Program-made: the position numbers and the translations under genes
Notes under the pieces: model-generated
The model's input: the letters and a program-made list of their open reading frames with translations, nothing else
The model's database searches: none
What the model was told of the DNA's origin: nothing
Source: CAZJNX01 sp964547415
GTDB taxonomy: Bacteria > Pseudomonadota > Alphaproteobacteria > Rhizobiales > Amorphaceae
NCBI GenBank assembly: GCA_964547415.1
Contig: CAZJNX010000061.1
Location: 1-22,453 of the forward strand
Reading direction: 5' to 3'
DNA: 22,453 nt
Part shown: positions 8,387 through 16,190 of the stretch, piece by piece
Numbering within the stretch: position 1 is the first letter of the stretch
Layout of the letters: the number at the start of each line of letters is the position of its first letter

Positions 8387-9316
8387 ATGGGCAGCGGTCA
8401 CCAGCACGGCAGGGGCAAGGTCCACGCCCACGGCCCCGCCTCCGACGCCGCGAACACGCAGGCGAACGAGCGGGCGGTGCTGTGGGCGTTCGTGCTCACC
8501 GCCGGCTTCATGGCGGCCGAGCTCGCCGGCGGCCTCATCGCCAACTCCCTCACCCTGATCGCCGACGCCATGCACATGGCGACGGACGCCGTCGCCCTCG
8601 CCCTGTCCTGGTGGGCGTTCCGCCAGGCGCGGCGGCCCGCCACGCCCGAGCTCAGCTACGGGCGGGACCGGATGCCCGTCCTCGTCGCCTTCGCGAACGC
8701 CCTCGTCCTCCTCCTCCTGACGGCCTGGATCGTCTGGGAGGCGATCGACCGGATGATCGAGCCGCAGCCGGTGCTCGCCGGCCCCATGCTGGTGGTCGCC
8801 TTCCTGGGGCTCCTGGTGAACGTCGCCGCCTTCCTCATCCTGTCGGGCGGGAACCGGGAGAACCTCAACGTCCGCTCCGCGCTCCTCCACGTGCTGTCGG
8901 ACCTCCTGGGCTCGGCGGCGGCGGTGATCGCGGGCGCCGTCATCCTGTTCACCGGGTGGACGCCGGCCGACCCGCTCCTGTCCCTCGTGGTGTCGGTCCT
9001 GATCCTGAGGACGACGGTCCGGCTCATGCGCGATTCCGCCCACGTCCTCCTCGAGGGCGCCCCCCGCGGGGTCACCGGCCGCGAGGTGGCGGCGGACCTT
9101 CCCGCGGCGATCCCGGAGATCGTGCGCGTCCACCACGTCCACGTGTGGTCGATCTCCGAGGAGCGGGTGATGGCGACGCTCGAGGCGGAGGTGGCGGCGG
9201 GCACCTCCCCCCGCGCGATCCGCGAGGCGATCCGCCAGCGCCTCGCCGACCGTTTCGGCATCGCCCACGCCACCATCGAGGTGGACGAGGTGCCCGCTTC
9301 CGCCAGCGCGGGCTGA
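8387..9316 (+). CDS. Cation diffusion facilitator (CDF) family efflux transporter, zinc type
   Basis: Inner-membrane metal/proton antiporter, 309 aa. The ATG at 8387 follows a GGGGGAGA ribosome site; the frame is open further upstream but only this start gives the usual His-rich N-terminus (MGSGHQHGRGKVHAHG). Transmembrane segments are visible at about 32-50, 58-75, 96-117, 130-152, 166-188 and 193-207. The transport site is the HD-HD type: H63 and D67 in DAMHMATD and H168 and D172 in LLHVLSD, which in this family favours Zn2+ (also Cd2+ or Co2+). The C-terminal cytoplasmic domain (215-305) has VHHVHVWSISEERVMATLE. It is similar to ZitB/CzcD-type proteins. It is divergent from imuA and no metal-sensor gene is adjacent. 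Confidence 0.9.
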   Translation: MGSGHQHGRGKVHAHGPASDAANTQANERAVLWAFVLTAGFMAAELAGGLIANSLTLIADAMHMATDAVALALSWWAFRQARRPATPELSYGRDRMPVLVAFANALVLLLLTAWIVWEAIDRMIEPQPVLAGPMLVVAFLGLLVNVAAFLILSGGNRENLNVRSALLHVLSDLLGSAAAVIAGAVILFTGWTPADPLLSLVVSVLILRTTVRLMRDSAHVLLEGAPRGVTGREVAADLPAAIPEIVRVHHVHVWSISEERVMATLEAEVAAGTSPRAIREAIRQRLADRFGIAHATIEVDEVPASASAG

Positions 9317-9363
9317 GCCCGCCGCCGGCGAGGCGAGCCGCCGTCGGCTTCCACCCTGCCCGT

Positions 9364-9387
9364 CGCCGCCGGTCCGTTCCGGTGGCG
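9364..9387. terminator. Hairpin between convergent genes, possible bidirectional terminator
   Basis: A nine-base-pair GC stem with one G-T wobble (CGCCGCCGG against CCGGTGGCG) around a TCCGTT loop, in the 140-bp gap where the transporter and the methyltransferase gene converge. There is no T run, so this is a terminator by position and shape only. Confidence 0.4.
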
Positions 9388-9456
9388 GGACGCCCCTGCC
9401 GAGGGTCCGCCGGCGGCGGCGAACCGTTGCCGCACCCGCGCCGCCGCGACGGGCCG

Positions 9457-10125
9457 TCAGGCCGCCGGCAGGCGCCAGACCGAGGTGCGCTTCACCTCCG
9501 CGTCCTCGAGGGCGCGGGTGACCGGGACCTCGTAGGTGGCGAGGTGCACCAGCGCCCCGCGCGGCATGTAGGAGCGGCCCGGGTCGCCGACGAGGACGAG
9601 GGCGCCCGCCCGTGCGCGCGCCGACAGGAAAGCGAGGACGGCGTCCGCCATCGGGCGCTCGTAGAAGACGTCGCCCGCGAGGACGACGTCCGCGGCGGGC
9701 GCCCGTGCCGGGTCGGCGAGGACGTCGGCGGCGAGGGGCTCGACGGCGACGGCGTTGAGGGCCGCGTTGAGGCCGATGGCGGCGATCGCGAAGGGGTCGA
9801 TCTCGCTCGCGACCACCCGGGCGGCGCCCGCCATCGCGGCGGCGACGGCGACGAGGCCCGACCCGGCGGCGAGATCGAGGACCGTGCGGCCCGCGACGCG
9901 GGACGGGTCGTCGAGAAGGTGCCGGGCGAGGGCCTGCCCGCCCGCCCAGGCGAACGCCCAGTAGGGCGGCGGCAGGCCCATCTCGCCGAGCTCCTCCTCC
10001 GTGCGGAACCACAGCTCCGTGGCCTCGTCGGCGAGGTGGAGGCGGATCTCCGGGACGTGGGGCGGGGCAAGGACGGCGGTGTTGGCGCGGACGAAGGCGG
10101 CCGGATCGCCGGCGGCCGCCGCCAT
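9457..10125 (-). CDS. Class I SAM-dependent methyltransferase, ETF-beta lysine methyltransferase-like (METTL20 type)
   Basis: 222 aa. Rossmann-type methyltransferase with motif I VLDLAAGSGLVAV (82-94), the acidic SAM-ribose residue in ASEIDP (E108), and motif ADVVLAGDVFYE with the DVFYE box (152-156) shared by METTL20 and related lysine methyltransferases. The N-terminal part has PEIRLHLADEATELW and LPPPYWAFAWAGGQALARHL, also typical of that group. Known bacterial relatives in Agrobacterium methylate ETF-beta and ribosomal protein L7/L12; the substrate here is inferred. The ATG at 10125 lies 2 bases past the stop of the EVE-domain gene, so the two are co-transcribed. Automated labels often call this family nicotinamide N-methyltransferase or PrmA-like. 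Confidence 0.82.
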   Translation of the reverse strand: MAAAAGDPAAFVRANTAVLAPPHVPEIRLHLADEATELWFRTEEELGEMGLPPPYWAFAWAGGQALARHLLDDPSRVAGRTVLDLAAGSGLVAVAAAMAGAARVVASEIDPFAIAAIGLNAALNAVAVEPLAADVLADPARAPAADVVLAGDVFYERPMADAVLAFLSARARAGALVLVGDPGRSYMPRGALVHLATYEVPVTRALEDAEVKRTSVWRLPAA

Positions 10126-10127
10126 CC

Positions 10128-10538
10128 TCAAAGGCCCATGGCGCGCACGATCTCCCACTCCTCGGGGGTGACCGGCTGGACCGAAAGGCGCGAGTTCTTG
10201 ACGAGCATCATGTCCGACAGGGCCGGATTGGCCTTGATCTCCTCGAGGGTGACGGGCCTTGCGAACGGCTCCACCGCCGCGACGTCGACGCAGGTCCACC
10301 GCCCCGTGGGATCGGTCGAATCGGGGTGCGCCTCCTTCACGACGGTGACGATGCCGACGATGCGCTTCTCGTTGACGGAATGGTAGAAGAAGCCGAGGTC
10401 GCCCACCTCCATGGCTTCCATGTTCTTGCGGGCGAGATGGTTGCGCACCCCGTCCCACTCCGTGCCCTTGCGGCCCGCGCCCACCTGATCGTCCCAGGAC
10501 CAGGTCCCGGGCTCGGACTTGAAGAGCCAGTACTGCAT
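10128..10538 (-). CDS. EVE-domain protein
   Basis: 136 aa, essentially one EVE domain (PUA-like fold), a reader proposed to bind modified bases in nucleic acids. Visible family features are MQYWLFKSEPGTWSWDDQ at the start, TEWDGVRNHLARKNM, GDLGFFYHS, GIVTVVKEAHPD and RLSVQPVTPEEWEIV near the end. The start at 10538 is chosen because the family begins within a few residues of YWLFKSEP; a longer in-frame extension to 10652 lacks any resemblance. No strong ribosome site is visible. The closely spaced downstream methyltransferase gene suggests a two-gene unit; gpsA lies 145 bp upstream on the same strand. Confidence 0.9.
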   Translation of the reverse strand: MQYWLFKSEPGTWSWDDQVGAGRKGTEWDGVRNHLARKNMEAMEVGDLGFFYHSVNEKRIVGIVTVVKEAHPDSTDPTGRWTCVDVAAVEPFARPVTLEEIKANPALSDMMLVKNSRLSVQPVTPEEWEIVRAMGL

Positions 10539-10683
10539 GGGCGGAGGAAAATCCCAATCCGAGAAGCCGTTGAAGAAGATCGCCGAATCCGTGCGGCGAC
10601 GCTGCCCGTCCGGTCGTGCTCTTGCAACCCCGCAAGGCGGGTGGGCGGCCATGCGTGGCCGATCGGCCGTCCGGCGGCCGCCC

Positions 10684-11709
10684 TCAGCCCGCGCGGCTCT
10701 CCCCCTCCCGGCGGAGGGGGCGGCGCATGAGCCGTGCCGCCGCCTCGTCGATCGAGGCGGCGCCCGCGAGGACGTCGGCGACGGCTTCGGCCACGGGAAG
10801 GGCGATGCCGCGGCCGCGGGCGAGGGCGACGGCCGCCTCCGCCGTCGCCGCGCCCTCCACGAGGGGCGGGTGGCCCGGCGCCTCGCCGCTGCCCTGCCAG
10901 CCCGCCTCCGGGCCCGCGCCGCGGGCGAGGGCGAGGCCGAAGCGGAAGTTGCGCGACTTCTCGCTGGTGGCGGTCAGAACCAGGTCGCCGAGGCCGGACA
11001 GGCCCGCCACCGTATCGGCAAGGGCCCCGAGTGCGACGGCAAGTCGCGTCAATTCGGCGATCGAGCGGGCGATGAGGGCCGCGCGGGCGCTGTCGCCGAA
11101 GCCGCGGCCGACGACGATGCCGGCGGCGATCGCGTAGATGTTCTTGAGGGCGCCGCCGAGCTGGACGCCCGCCACGTCGCTGCTGGCGTAGGGGCGGAAG
11201 GCGAGGGTGGCGAAGCGTTCGGCCACCGCCTCGGCCGCCTCCACCGGGTCGGCGGCGAGGGTGACCGCGGTCGGAAGGCCCGCCGCCACGTCGACGGCGA
11301 AGCTCGGCCCCGACAGCACCAGCGGCACCGAGGCGGGCAGGATCTCCCGGGCGATGCCGGCCTGGAGCGCGCCCGTCCCCCGCTCGATTCCCTTGGCGGT
11401 GAGGACGAGATGCCCGGGCGCGCGGGACAGGCGCGCCATCTCGCCAAGGGTCTCGCGGGTCGCCTGGGCCGGCACCGCCATCACCACGAGGGGGTGGGCG
11501 GCGGCCATGGAAAGGTCGGCGACCGGCACGATCTCGCCGGGAAGACGCGCCTCGCCGAGGGACGGGTGCCGCCGCTCGGCCTCGATCAGGGCGCGCACGC
11601 CGGCGTTGCGGACCCAAAGGTCCACCCGCTCCGCGCCCGCCGCGACGAGGACCGTGGCGAGGGCCGTCCCCCAGGCGCCGCCCCCGACGATGCCGACCGG
11701 ATCGCTCAT
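10684..11709 (-). CDS. gpsA: Glycerol-3-phosphate dehydrogenase [NAD(P)+]
   Basis: Cytoplasmic enzyme reducing dihydroxyacetone phosphate to sn-glycerol 3-phosphate, the entry to phospholipid synthesis. 341 aa, the usual length. N-terminal dinucleotide-binding site GGGAWGTALA (9-18). Active-site and signature elements: TAKGIE with K106, GPSFA (134-138), GGALKNIYAIAAGI with catalytic-type K189, SGLGDLVLTATSEKSRNFRFG (238-258) and the C-terminal VEGAATAEA. The ATG overlaps the tsaD stop as ATGA (11706-11709), which implies translational coupling. This gene pair is common in alphaproteobacteria. The frame is intact and no key residue is missing. Confidence 0.97.
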   Translation of the reverse strand: MSDPVGIVGGGAWGTALATVLVAAGAERVDLWVRNAGVRALIEAERRHPSLGEARLPGEIVPVADLSMAAAHPLVVMAVPAQATRETLGEMARLSRAPGHLVLTAKGIERGTGALQAGIAREILPASVPLVLSGPSFAVDVAAGLPTAVTLAADPVEAAEAVAERFATLAFRPYASSDVAGVQLGGALKNIYAIAAGIVVGRGFGDSARAALIARSIAELTRLAVALGALADTVAGLSGLGDLVLTATSEKSRNFRFGLALARGAGPEAGWQGSGEAPGHPPLVEGAATAEAAVALARGRGIALPVAEAVADVLAGAASIDEAAARLMRRPLRREGESRAG

Positions 11710-12848
11710 GCCTTCGCCCCCCGCCGGCCCGCGCCGAGCATCGGCGCCGCCTCCCCGTCGAGGGGCCAGCGCGGACGGGCCCGGGGCGCCTCATCCACCG
11801 GCAGGCCCGCGAGGAGCCGCTCGGCGGCGGCGTGGGCGACCATGGCGCCGTTGTCGGTGCAAAGGGCGAGCGGCGGGGCCAGCAGCCGCGCGTCCGCCTC
11901 CGCCGCGGCCCCGGCGAGTGCCGCGCGGATCGCCCCGTTCGCCGCGACGCCGCCGGCCACCACCACGACCGGCGCGATGCCCGGCGCAGCGGCGCGGAAG
12001 GCGGCGAGGGCGCGGCGGGTCTTCTCGGCGAGGAGGGTCGCGACGATGCGCTGGAAGCAGGCGGCGATGTCGGCGACGTCCTGCTCCCCGAGCGGCGCGG
12101 CGCGCTCTGCGGCAAGGCGCACCGCCGTCTTGAGCCCCGAAAAGGACAGGTCGAGGTCGTCCCGCCGGCCGAGGGGGAGCGGCAGGGGGAACCGGTCCGG
12201 GTCGCCCCGGGCGGCGGCGGCCTCCACGGCAGGGCCGCCCGGATAGGCAAGGCCGAGGAGCTTCGCCGTCTTGTCGAAGGCCTCGCCCGCAGCGTCGTCG
12301 ATGGTGCCGCCGAGCCGTCGGTAGCGGCCGAGGCCCTCCACCAGCACGAACTGGCTGTGGCCGCCGGACACGAGGAGGAGGAGGTAGGGGAAGGGCACGC
12401 GGTCGGTGAGGCGGGCCGTCAGGGCGTGTGCCTCCAGGTGGTTCACCGCCACGAACGGCTTGCCGAGAGCGGAAGCGAACGCCCGCCCGGTGACGAGGCC
12501 GACGAGGAGGCCGCCGACGAGGCCGGGACCCGCCGTCGCCGCCACCGCGTCGAGCTCGCCCGCGGCAAGGCCCGCCTCCCCGAGCGCGGCGGCGACGGCA
12601 CGGTCGGTCCACTCCACGTGGGCGCGGGCGGCGATCTCCGGCACCACGCCCCCGTAGCGCCCGTGGAGGGCGACCTGGCTGCGCACCACGTTCGACAGGA
12701 TGTCGGCGGCGGGCGCGTCGTCGCCCCCGGCGGCCTCGACGCGCACGACAGCGGCCGCGCTCTCGTCGCAGCTCGTCTCGATGCCGAGCACCGTGAGGGG
12801 ACCGACGCCCCTGCCCGCCCGGCCGTCGTCGTCGAACGCCATGTCCAT
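11706..12848 (-). CDS. tsaD: tRNA N6-adenosine threonylcarbamoyltransferase TsaD
   Basis: Transfers the threonylcarbamoyl group to A37 of ANN-decoding tRNAs (t6A), working with TsaB and TsaE. From the ATG at 12848 it is 380 aa; a second ATG at 12842 would give 378 aa. Conserved blocks: GIETSCDESAAAVV (22-35), VPEIAARAHVEW, AGPGLVGGLLVG, the metal-binding HxxxH in NHLEAH (H137, H141), LLLVSGGHSQFV, GTIDDAAGEAFDK, LSFSGLKTAV, VAGGVAANGAIR and CTDNGAMVAH with the third metal ligand D332. The 16-18 residues before the conserved start are a modest extension. Nothing is missing. It is the first gene of the tsaD-gpsA unit; its promoter should lie in the 380 bp upstream, but I could not pick one. Confidence 0.97.
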   Translation of the reverse strand: MDMAFDDDGRAGRGVGPLTVLGIETSCDESAAAVVRVEAAGGDDAPAADILSNVVRSQVALHGRYGGVVPEIAARAHVEWTDRAVAAALGEAGLAAGELDAVAATAGPGLVGGLLVGLVTGRAFASALGKPFVAVNHLEAHALTARLTDRVPFPYLLLLVSGGHSQFVLVEGLGRYRRLGGTIDDAAGEAFDKTAKLLGLAYPGGPAVEAAAARGDPDRFPLPLPLGRRDDLDLSFSGLKTAVRLAAERAAPLGEQDVADIAACFQRIVATLLAEKTRRALAAFRAAAPGIAPVVVVAGGVAANGAIRAALAGAAAEADARLLAPPLALCTDNGAMVAHAAAERLLAGLPVDEAPRARPRWPLDGEAAPMLGAGRRGAKA

Positions 12849-13231
12849 GGCCCGGGATGTAGTCCGTCCCGGCGCCCGACGGAAGCGGCGTGCGGCGCGG
12901 TCGGGCCGCGGCCACGGGCGAGGCGCCGGTGTGGCCGGCGGGACGGAGGCGAGGCCCCCGCGGTGGCTGGAGAAGACCATGACAGGCCCGGATGGCGGGC
13001 GCGCTCGAGGACCGCCTGCTCCGCCGCGCGCTTCCGGCCGGCGATCCTGAGGGAGCGCAGGCAACGCCTCCTTGCGCCGGCCGAGGCCGGCCGGTCGACG
13101 TCGCGTCTGCGGCGATCGCCGCGCACGCCGACGGATGCGGGCGAGGCGAGGAACCGGAGCGGGCCCGTCGCGAAGGCCACCCTCCCGCCAACGACAGGCT
13201 CGCCCAAGACCAACCGTCAAGGACTGAAGCG
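12849..13231. other. Gene-free interval upstream of tsaD
   Basis: Very GC-rich and separates tsaD from the VOC gene. I see no gene, RNA or clear repeat. In many alphaproteobacteria hemC is divergently placed here; no trace of hemC is visible in any frame. Confidence 0.55.
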
Positions 13232-13660
13232 TCATTCCCGCGGAAGTTTTATGTATCCTTCCTCGCTGAGCGGGAAAAATGGATTGAACGCCACCTCCCA
13301 AAGATGCCCGTCAATATCTGCAAAATACCCCGAGTAACCTCCCCAGTTGGCTTGTTGCGGCTCCTTAACCTTCCTTGCACCCGAGCGTATGGCCTTCTCG
13401 AAAACTTCGTCGACATCCATTCTGGAGCCGACGTTGTGGGCAAGCGTGATCCCGCGAAAGCCATGACCATCCGGAGCTTGCGCAGCATCCTCGGCGAGGC
13501 TCTGCCTGGGGAAGAGCCCAAGCACAAGACAGCCGAGATCGAAAAAGACGATAGCCTCATTGGACTGCGGGGCGGCCTTCCATCCAAGTTTCTCGTAGAA
13601 ACGACGCGCCTCGTGCAGATTGGCGACACCCAAGGTTACGACATGTAGTCTCTGCTTCAT
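13232..13660 (-). CDS. VOC (glyoxalase/bleomycin-resistance fold) family protein, low GC
   Basis: 142 aa, two beta-alpha-beta-beta-beta halves. Half one: LHVVTLGVANLHEARRFYE at 5-23 and IVFFDLGCLVLGLFP. Half two: FRGITLAHNV at 68-77, VDEVFEKAIRSGARKV and YSGYFADIDGHLWEVAFNP, where the Glu of HLWEV sits in the usual metal-ligand position. The start at 13660 (MKQRLHVV) is chosen because AGGAG lies nine bases upstream; an ATG at 13678 would place that ribosome site inside the gene. A hand count of 180 bases (13261-13440) gives about 55% G+C, against well above 70% around it. This suggests recent acquisition. The substrate is unknown; such proteins range from glyoxalase-like enzymes to drug-binding resistance proteins. 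Confidence 0.9.
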   Translation of the reverse strand: MKQRLHVVTLGVANLHEARRFYEKLGWKAAPQSNEAIVFFDLGCLVLGLFPRQSLAEDAAQAPDGHGFRGITLAHNVGSRMDVDEVFEKAIRSGARKVKEPQQANWGGYSGYFADIDGHLWEVAFNPFFPLSEEGYIKLPRE

Positions 13661-13960
13661 TTGAATTGGCTCCTGCATGTGCGCTCGGTCGTTCCGCAAC
13701 CTGGATATCCAGCGTGAACGAGCCGGCAGTCGCCGTGTCGAACAAGCCCGACGGTCGGCGCGATGCGGCACACGTCGGTCGGCACATGGAGTCCGACGAG
13801 GCCGGCCCGCGCGGAACGCGCGGCACGATGCGCGAGCCGTTCGGCCGCGCAGAAGCAGGGAGGGCGGGCGCCAGGTCGAAGGAGACCGCCGCCGCGCGAC
13901 CGGAACGCCGCGCCGCGCCGCGGAGCCCGGACGCGGACGGAGGAGCGGCGATGACCGGCA
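13661..13960. other. Gene-free interval between P450 and VOC genes
   Basis: 300 bases. Base composition changes from moderate near the VOC start to very GC-rich near the P450 stop, which may mark the edge of the acquired segment. I see no gene, RNA or strong promoter. Confidence 0.5.
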
Positions 13961-15361
13961 TCACCGGCGACGGAGAACGACCCGGGCCCCGACGGGCAAC
14001 CTCCGCAGGTGGTACGGTCGGCGAGAGCGTCGCCCCGCCGAAACGAAGGTGAGGGCATGGGTGCGCACGGCGAGGACGAGGGCCGCGACCAGCTGGAACA
14101 GCGCGAGATGGGCCCCCACGCAAACGCGCTGTCCGACGCCGAACGGCATGAAGGCGGGTCGCTTCAGCGTCTCGACCGGACGCTCCCCGAGGAAACGGCC
14201 GGGATCGAAGGTCTCCGGCCGGGCCCACAGCCGAGGATCCCGATGGACCGCCGCGACCCACACGGCGATCATGTCCCCCGGACGGATCACCCGGCCCGCG
14301 ACGCCCGTCTCGACCACGTTCCAGCGATTGACCATGTTCACCGGCGGAAACAGGCGCAGCGTTTCCATGACGACCGCGGTCGCGAGCGGACAGGTGGCGA
14401 AGAGCCGGCTCGAGGAGAGGGCCTCCCGCGAGGCCGCAGCCGCCTCCTCGGCGAGTGCCGACTGAAGGCCGGGATCGCGGGCCACAGCGAGGAGGGCCTC
14501 GCACAAGGTGACGGCGGTGGTGTCGAAACCGGCGAGGACGAGACCCGCGACTTCTTCGAGGGCGTGCTCCCGGTCCGTGTAGGGCGGCCCATTGCGCGCG
14601 TGCGCGGCGCTCTCGACCACGTGTCGCGCGAAGGTCGACGGCCCCCCCGTCGTCCCGTGCCGCGCATCCTGCTCGATCAATTCCGACAGCAGCCCGGCGA
14701 GTGCCAGCCGCGTGGCGCAGAGGCGGCGATGGAGCAGGGCGCCGAGCCGCGAACGACCCGTCGGATCGACCAGGAAAGCCGCGACGAAGCGGTCCGAATG
14801 GCGCTCGACGGCCGCCCTCACGGCGGGGACGGCGGTCAGGTCGGCGTCCCGCGCCAGAAGGCCGAGGAAGGACGCGCACGTGAAGTCCCGCACGGTCTCG
14901 GCGAGGTCGTGGCGTTCTCCCGGCCGCAGCCCCTCCACGAAGCGCCGTTGGAGATCGACGATGTGATGCGCCCGGTCGGCAACGGCACGGGGGGTCATCG
15001 CGGCGGCGACGTGACGGCGCTGGCGGGCCCATGCCCCCGGCGGCGCCATGAACAGGGACCGGCCGAGCGCCGCCCGGCCGAGGGCGTCGCCCCTTGCGGT
15101 CCGCTCTTCGCCGAGAACGAGGCCGGAGCGCACGAGCACGCGGTCGATGTCGTCCGGTCGCTTCAGGAAATGGAACGTGCGGTCGAAGAACCGCAGGGTG
15201 AGCACCTCGCCAGGTTCTTGGAGAACCGCCTCGCCCAAGGCGTCCATGTCCAGCGCGAGACGCACCGTGCGCCACGCGGATCGAATGGCGTTGACGCGCC
15301 CCGACCGGGCGCGCGCGCCCGCGCGGCGTTCTTCGCCGGCAGTCGTTCCGACAACCGTCAT
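13961..15361 (-). CDS. Cytochrome P450
   Basis: 466 aa from the ATG at 15361; an ATG at 15409 would add 16 residues without family resemblance. Haem-thiolate monooxygenase, soluble type with no membrane anchor. The C-helix W111-A-R-Q-R115 matches the WxxxR motif that contacts a haem propionate. The I-helix oxygen-binding motif is AGFDTT (277-282), the K-helix ExxR is ETLR (333-336), and the haem loop is FMPFGVGQRVCVG with cysteine ligand C414. FDPGRF (385-390) belongs to the meander before the haem loop. Overall it resembles bacterial P450s with CYP4/CYP102-like signatures. The substrate is not predictable. No ferredoxin or reductase gene is nearby, so redox partners come from elsewhere. It lies 87 bp downstream of the permease genes on the same strand, with a strong hairpin between them. 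Confidence 0.95.
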   Translation of the reverse strand: MTVVGTTAGEERRAGARARSGRVNAIRSAWRTVRLALDMDALGEAVLQEPGEVLTLRFFDRTFHFLKRPDDIDRVLVRSGLVLGEERTARGDALGRAALGRSLFMAPPGAWARQRRHVAAAMTPRAVADRAHHIVDLQRRFVEGLRPGERHDLAETVRDFTCASFLGLLARDADLTAVPAVRAAVERHSDRFVAAFLVDPTGRSRLGALLHRRLCATRLALAGLLSELIEQDARHGTTGGPSTFARHVVESAAHARNGPPYTDREHALEEVAGLVLAGFDTTAVTLCEALLAVARDPGLQSALAEEAAAASREALSSSRLFATCPLATAVVMETLRLFPPVNMVNRWNVVETGVAGRVIRPGDMIAVWVAAVHRDPRLWARPETFDPGRFLGERPVETLKRPAFMPFGVGQRVCVGAHLALFQLVAALVLAVRTHALTFVSAGRRSRRPYHLRRLPVGARVVLRRR

Positions 15362-15426
15362 TGGAGCCCCCACCCCTGATGACGGCGGCCATGCCCCAGC
15401 CCGGGGCACCCGTCAAGCGTCGGCCC

Positions 15427-15450
15427 GACCGCGGCGCGGCGCCGCGGGTC
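15427..15450. terminator. Strong hairpin at the end of the permease operon
   Basis: An eleven-base inverted repeat (GACCGCGGCGC against GCGCCGCGG-G-TC, one bulged G) with a one-base centre, overlapping the last bases of the permease stop codon. No T run follows on the minus strand, so it may act with Rho or as an RNA 3'-end stabiliser separating the transporter from the P450 gene. Confidence 0.4.
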
Positions 15451-16180
15451 ACACGGCGGCGGGGGCGCCGGGCGCCACTGGTGCCGCGCCGCCCGTGGCG
15501 GGGGCGAGGTGGCGGGTGAGGCGGCGTTCGAGACGGTCCCAGACGCGACGAAGGGTCTCCACCATCAGGAGGTAGAGGACGGCGGCCCACAGGTAGACCT
15601 CGAAGGCGAAGGTGCGGGAGAAGGCGAGCTCCGTCGCCCCGAACAGGTCGTAGACGGTGACGACGCTCGCGATCGCCGAGCCCTTGATCATCAGCACGAT
15701 CTCGTTGCCGAACGGGCGCAGGGCGATGAGCGCGGCCTGGGGCGCGACGATCTTGCGGAAGGTGGCAAGGCGCGACAGGCCGAGGGCGTCCCCCGCCTCC
15801 CACTGGCCGCGGGGGATCGCCTGCACGGCACCGCGGTAGATCTCGGCCTGGTAGGCCGCCGTGTTGAGGGTAAAGGTGAAGACCACGCAGTTGAACGGCT
15901 CGCGGAAGAACCACCACAGCCCCACCGCCTCGAGTCCGTCCCGGAACTGCCCGAGCCCGTAGTAGATGAGGAACACCTGGGCGATCAGCGGCGTGCCGCG
16001 GAACAGGAGGCAGTAGCCCGACGCCAGCCAGCGCAGGACGCGGTGGCGCGACAGTCGGCCCGCAGCGATGACGACCGCGAGGCAGAAGCCGAGCGCGATC
16101 GACAGGGCGACGAGCTCGAGGGTGACGAGCAGGCCCTCGAGCATCCGCGGCCCGTAGCGCTCGAGAACGGCGAGGTTCAT
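15449..16180 (-). CDS. Polar amino-acid ABC transporter permease (HisM/OccM type)
   Basis: 243 aa integral inner-membrane subunit. About five hydrophobic segments are visible, the first at about 15-40 (LEGLLVTLELVALSIALGF). FRGTPLIAQVFLIYYGLG is the family signature of HisM-like permeases. The cytoplasmic EAA loop that docks the ATPase is GQWEAGDALGLSRLATFRKIVAPQA. The ATG at 16180 lies 10 bases after the stop of the partner permease, with a clear GGGGAGGGG ribosome site between, so the two are translated together. The Pro/Ala-rich C-terminal tail (from about 228) is a lineage-specific extension. The substrate is probably a basic or opine-like amino acid, judged from the relatives of this three-gene set. 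Confidence 0.93.
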   Translation of the reverse strand: MNLAVLERYGPRMLEGLLVTLELVALSIALGFCLAVVIAAGRLSRHRVLRWLASGYCLLFRGTPLIAQVFLIYYGLGQFRDGLEAVGLWWFFREPFNCVVFTFTLNTAAYQAEIYRGAVQAIPRGQWEAGDALGLSRLATFRKIVAPQAALIALRPFGNEIVLMIKGSAIASVVTVYDLFGATELAFSRTFAFEVYLWAAVLYLLMVETLRRVWDRLERRLTRHLAPATGGAAPVAPGAPAAV

Positions 16181-16190
16181 GCCCCCTCCC

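Noticed and set aside
10539..10652. Longer start for the EVE-domain gene
   Set aside because: The 38 extra residues have no similarity, while the family starts at YWLFKSEP.
10657..10668. GGCCGATCGGCC palindrome between the EVE gene and gpsA as an operator
   Set aside because: Short GC palindromes are expected by chance here and no regulator points to it.
15362..15409. Upstream ATG for the P450
   Set aside because: Adds 16 residues with no P450 similarity; the ATG at 15361 is the simpler choice.
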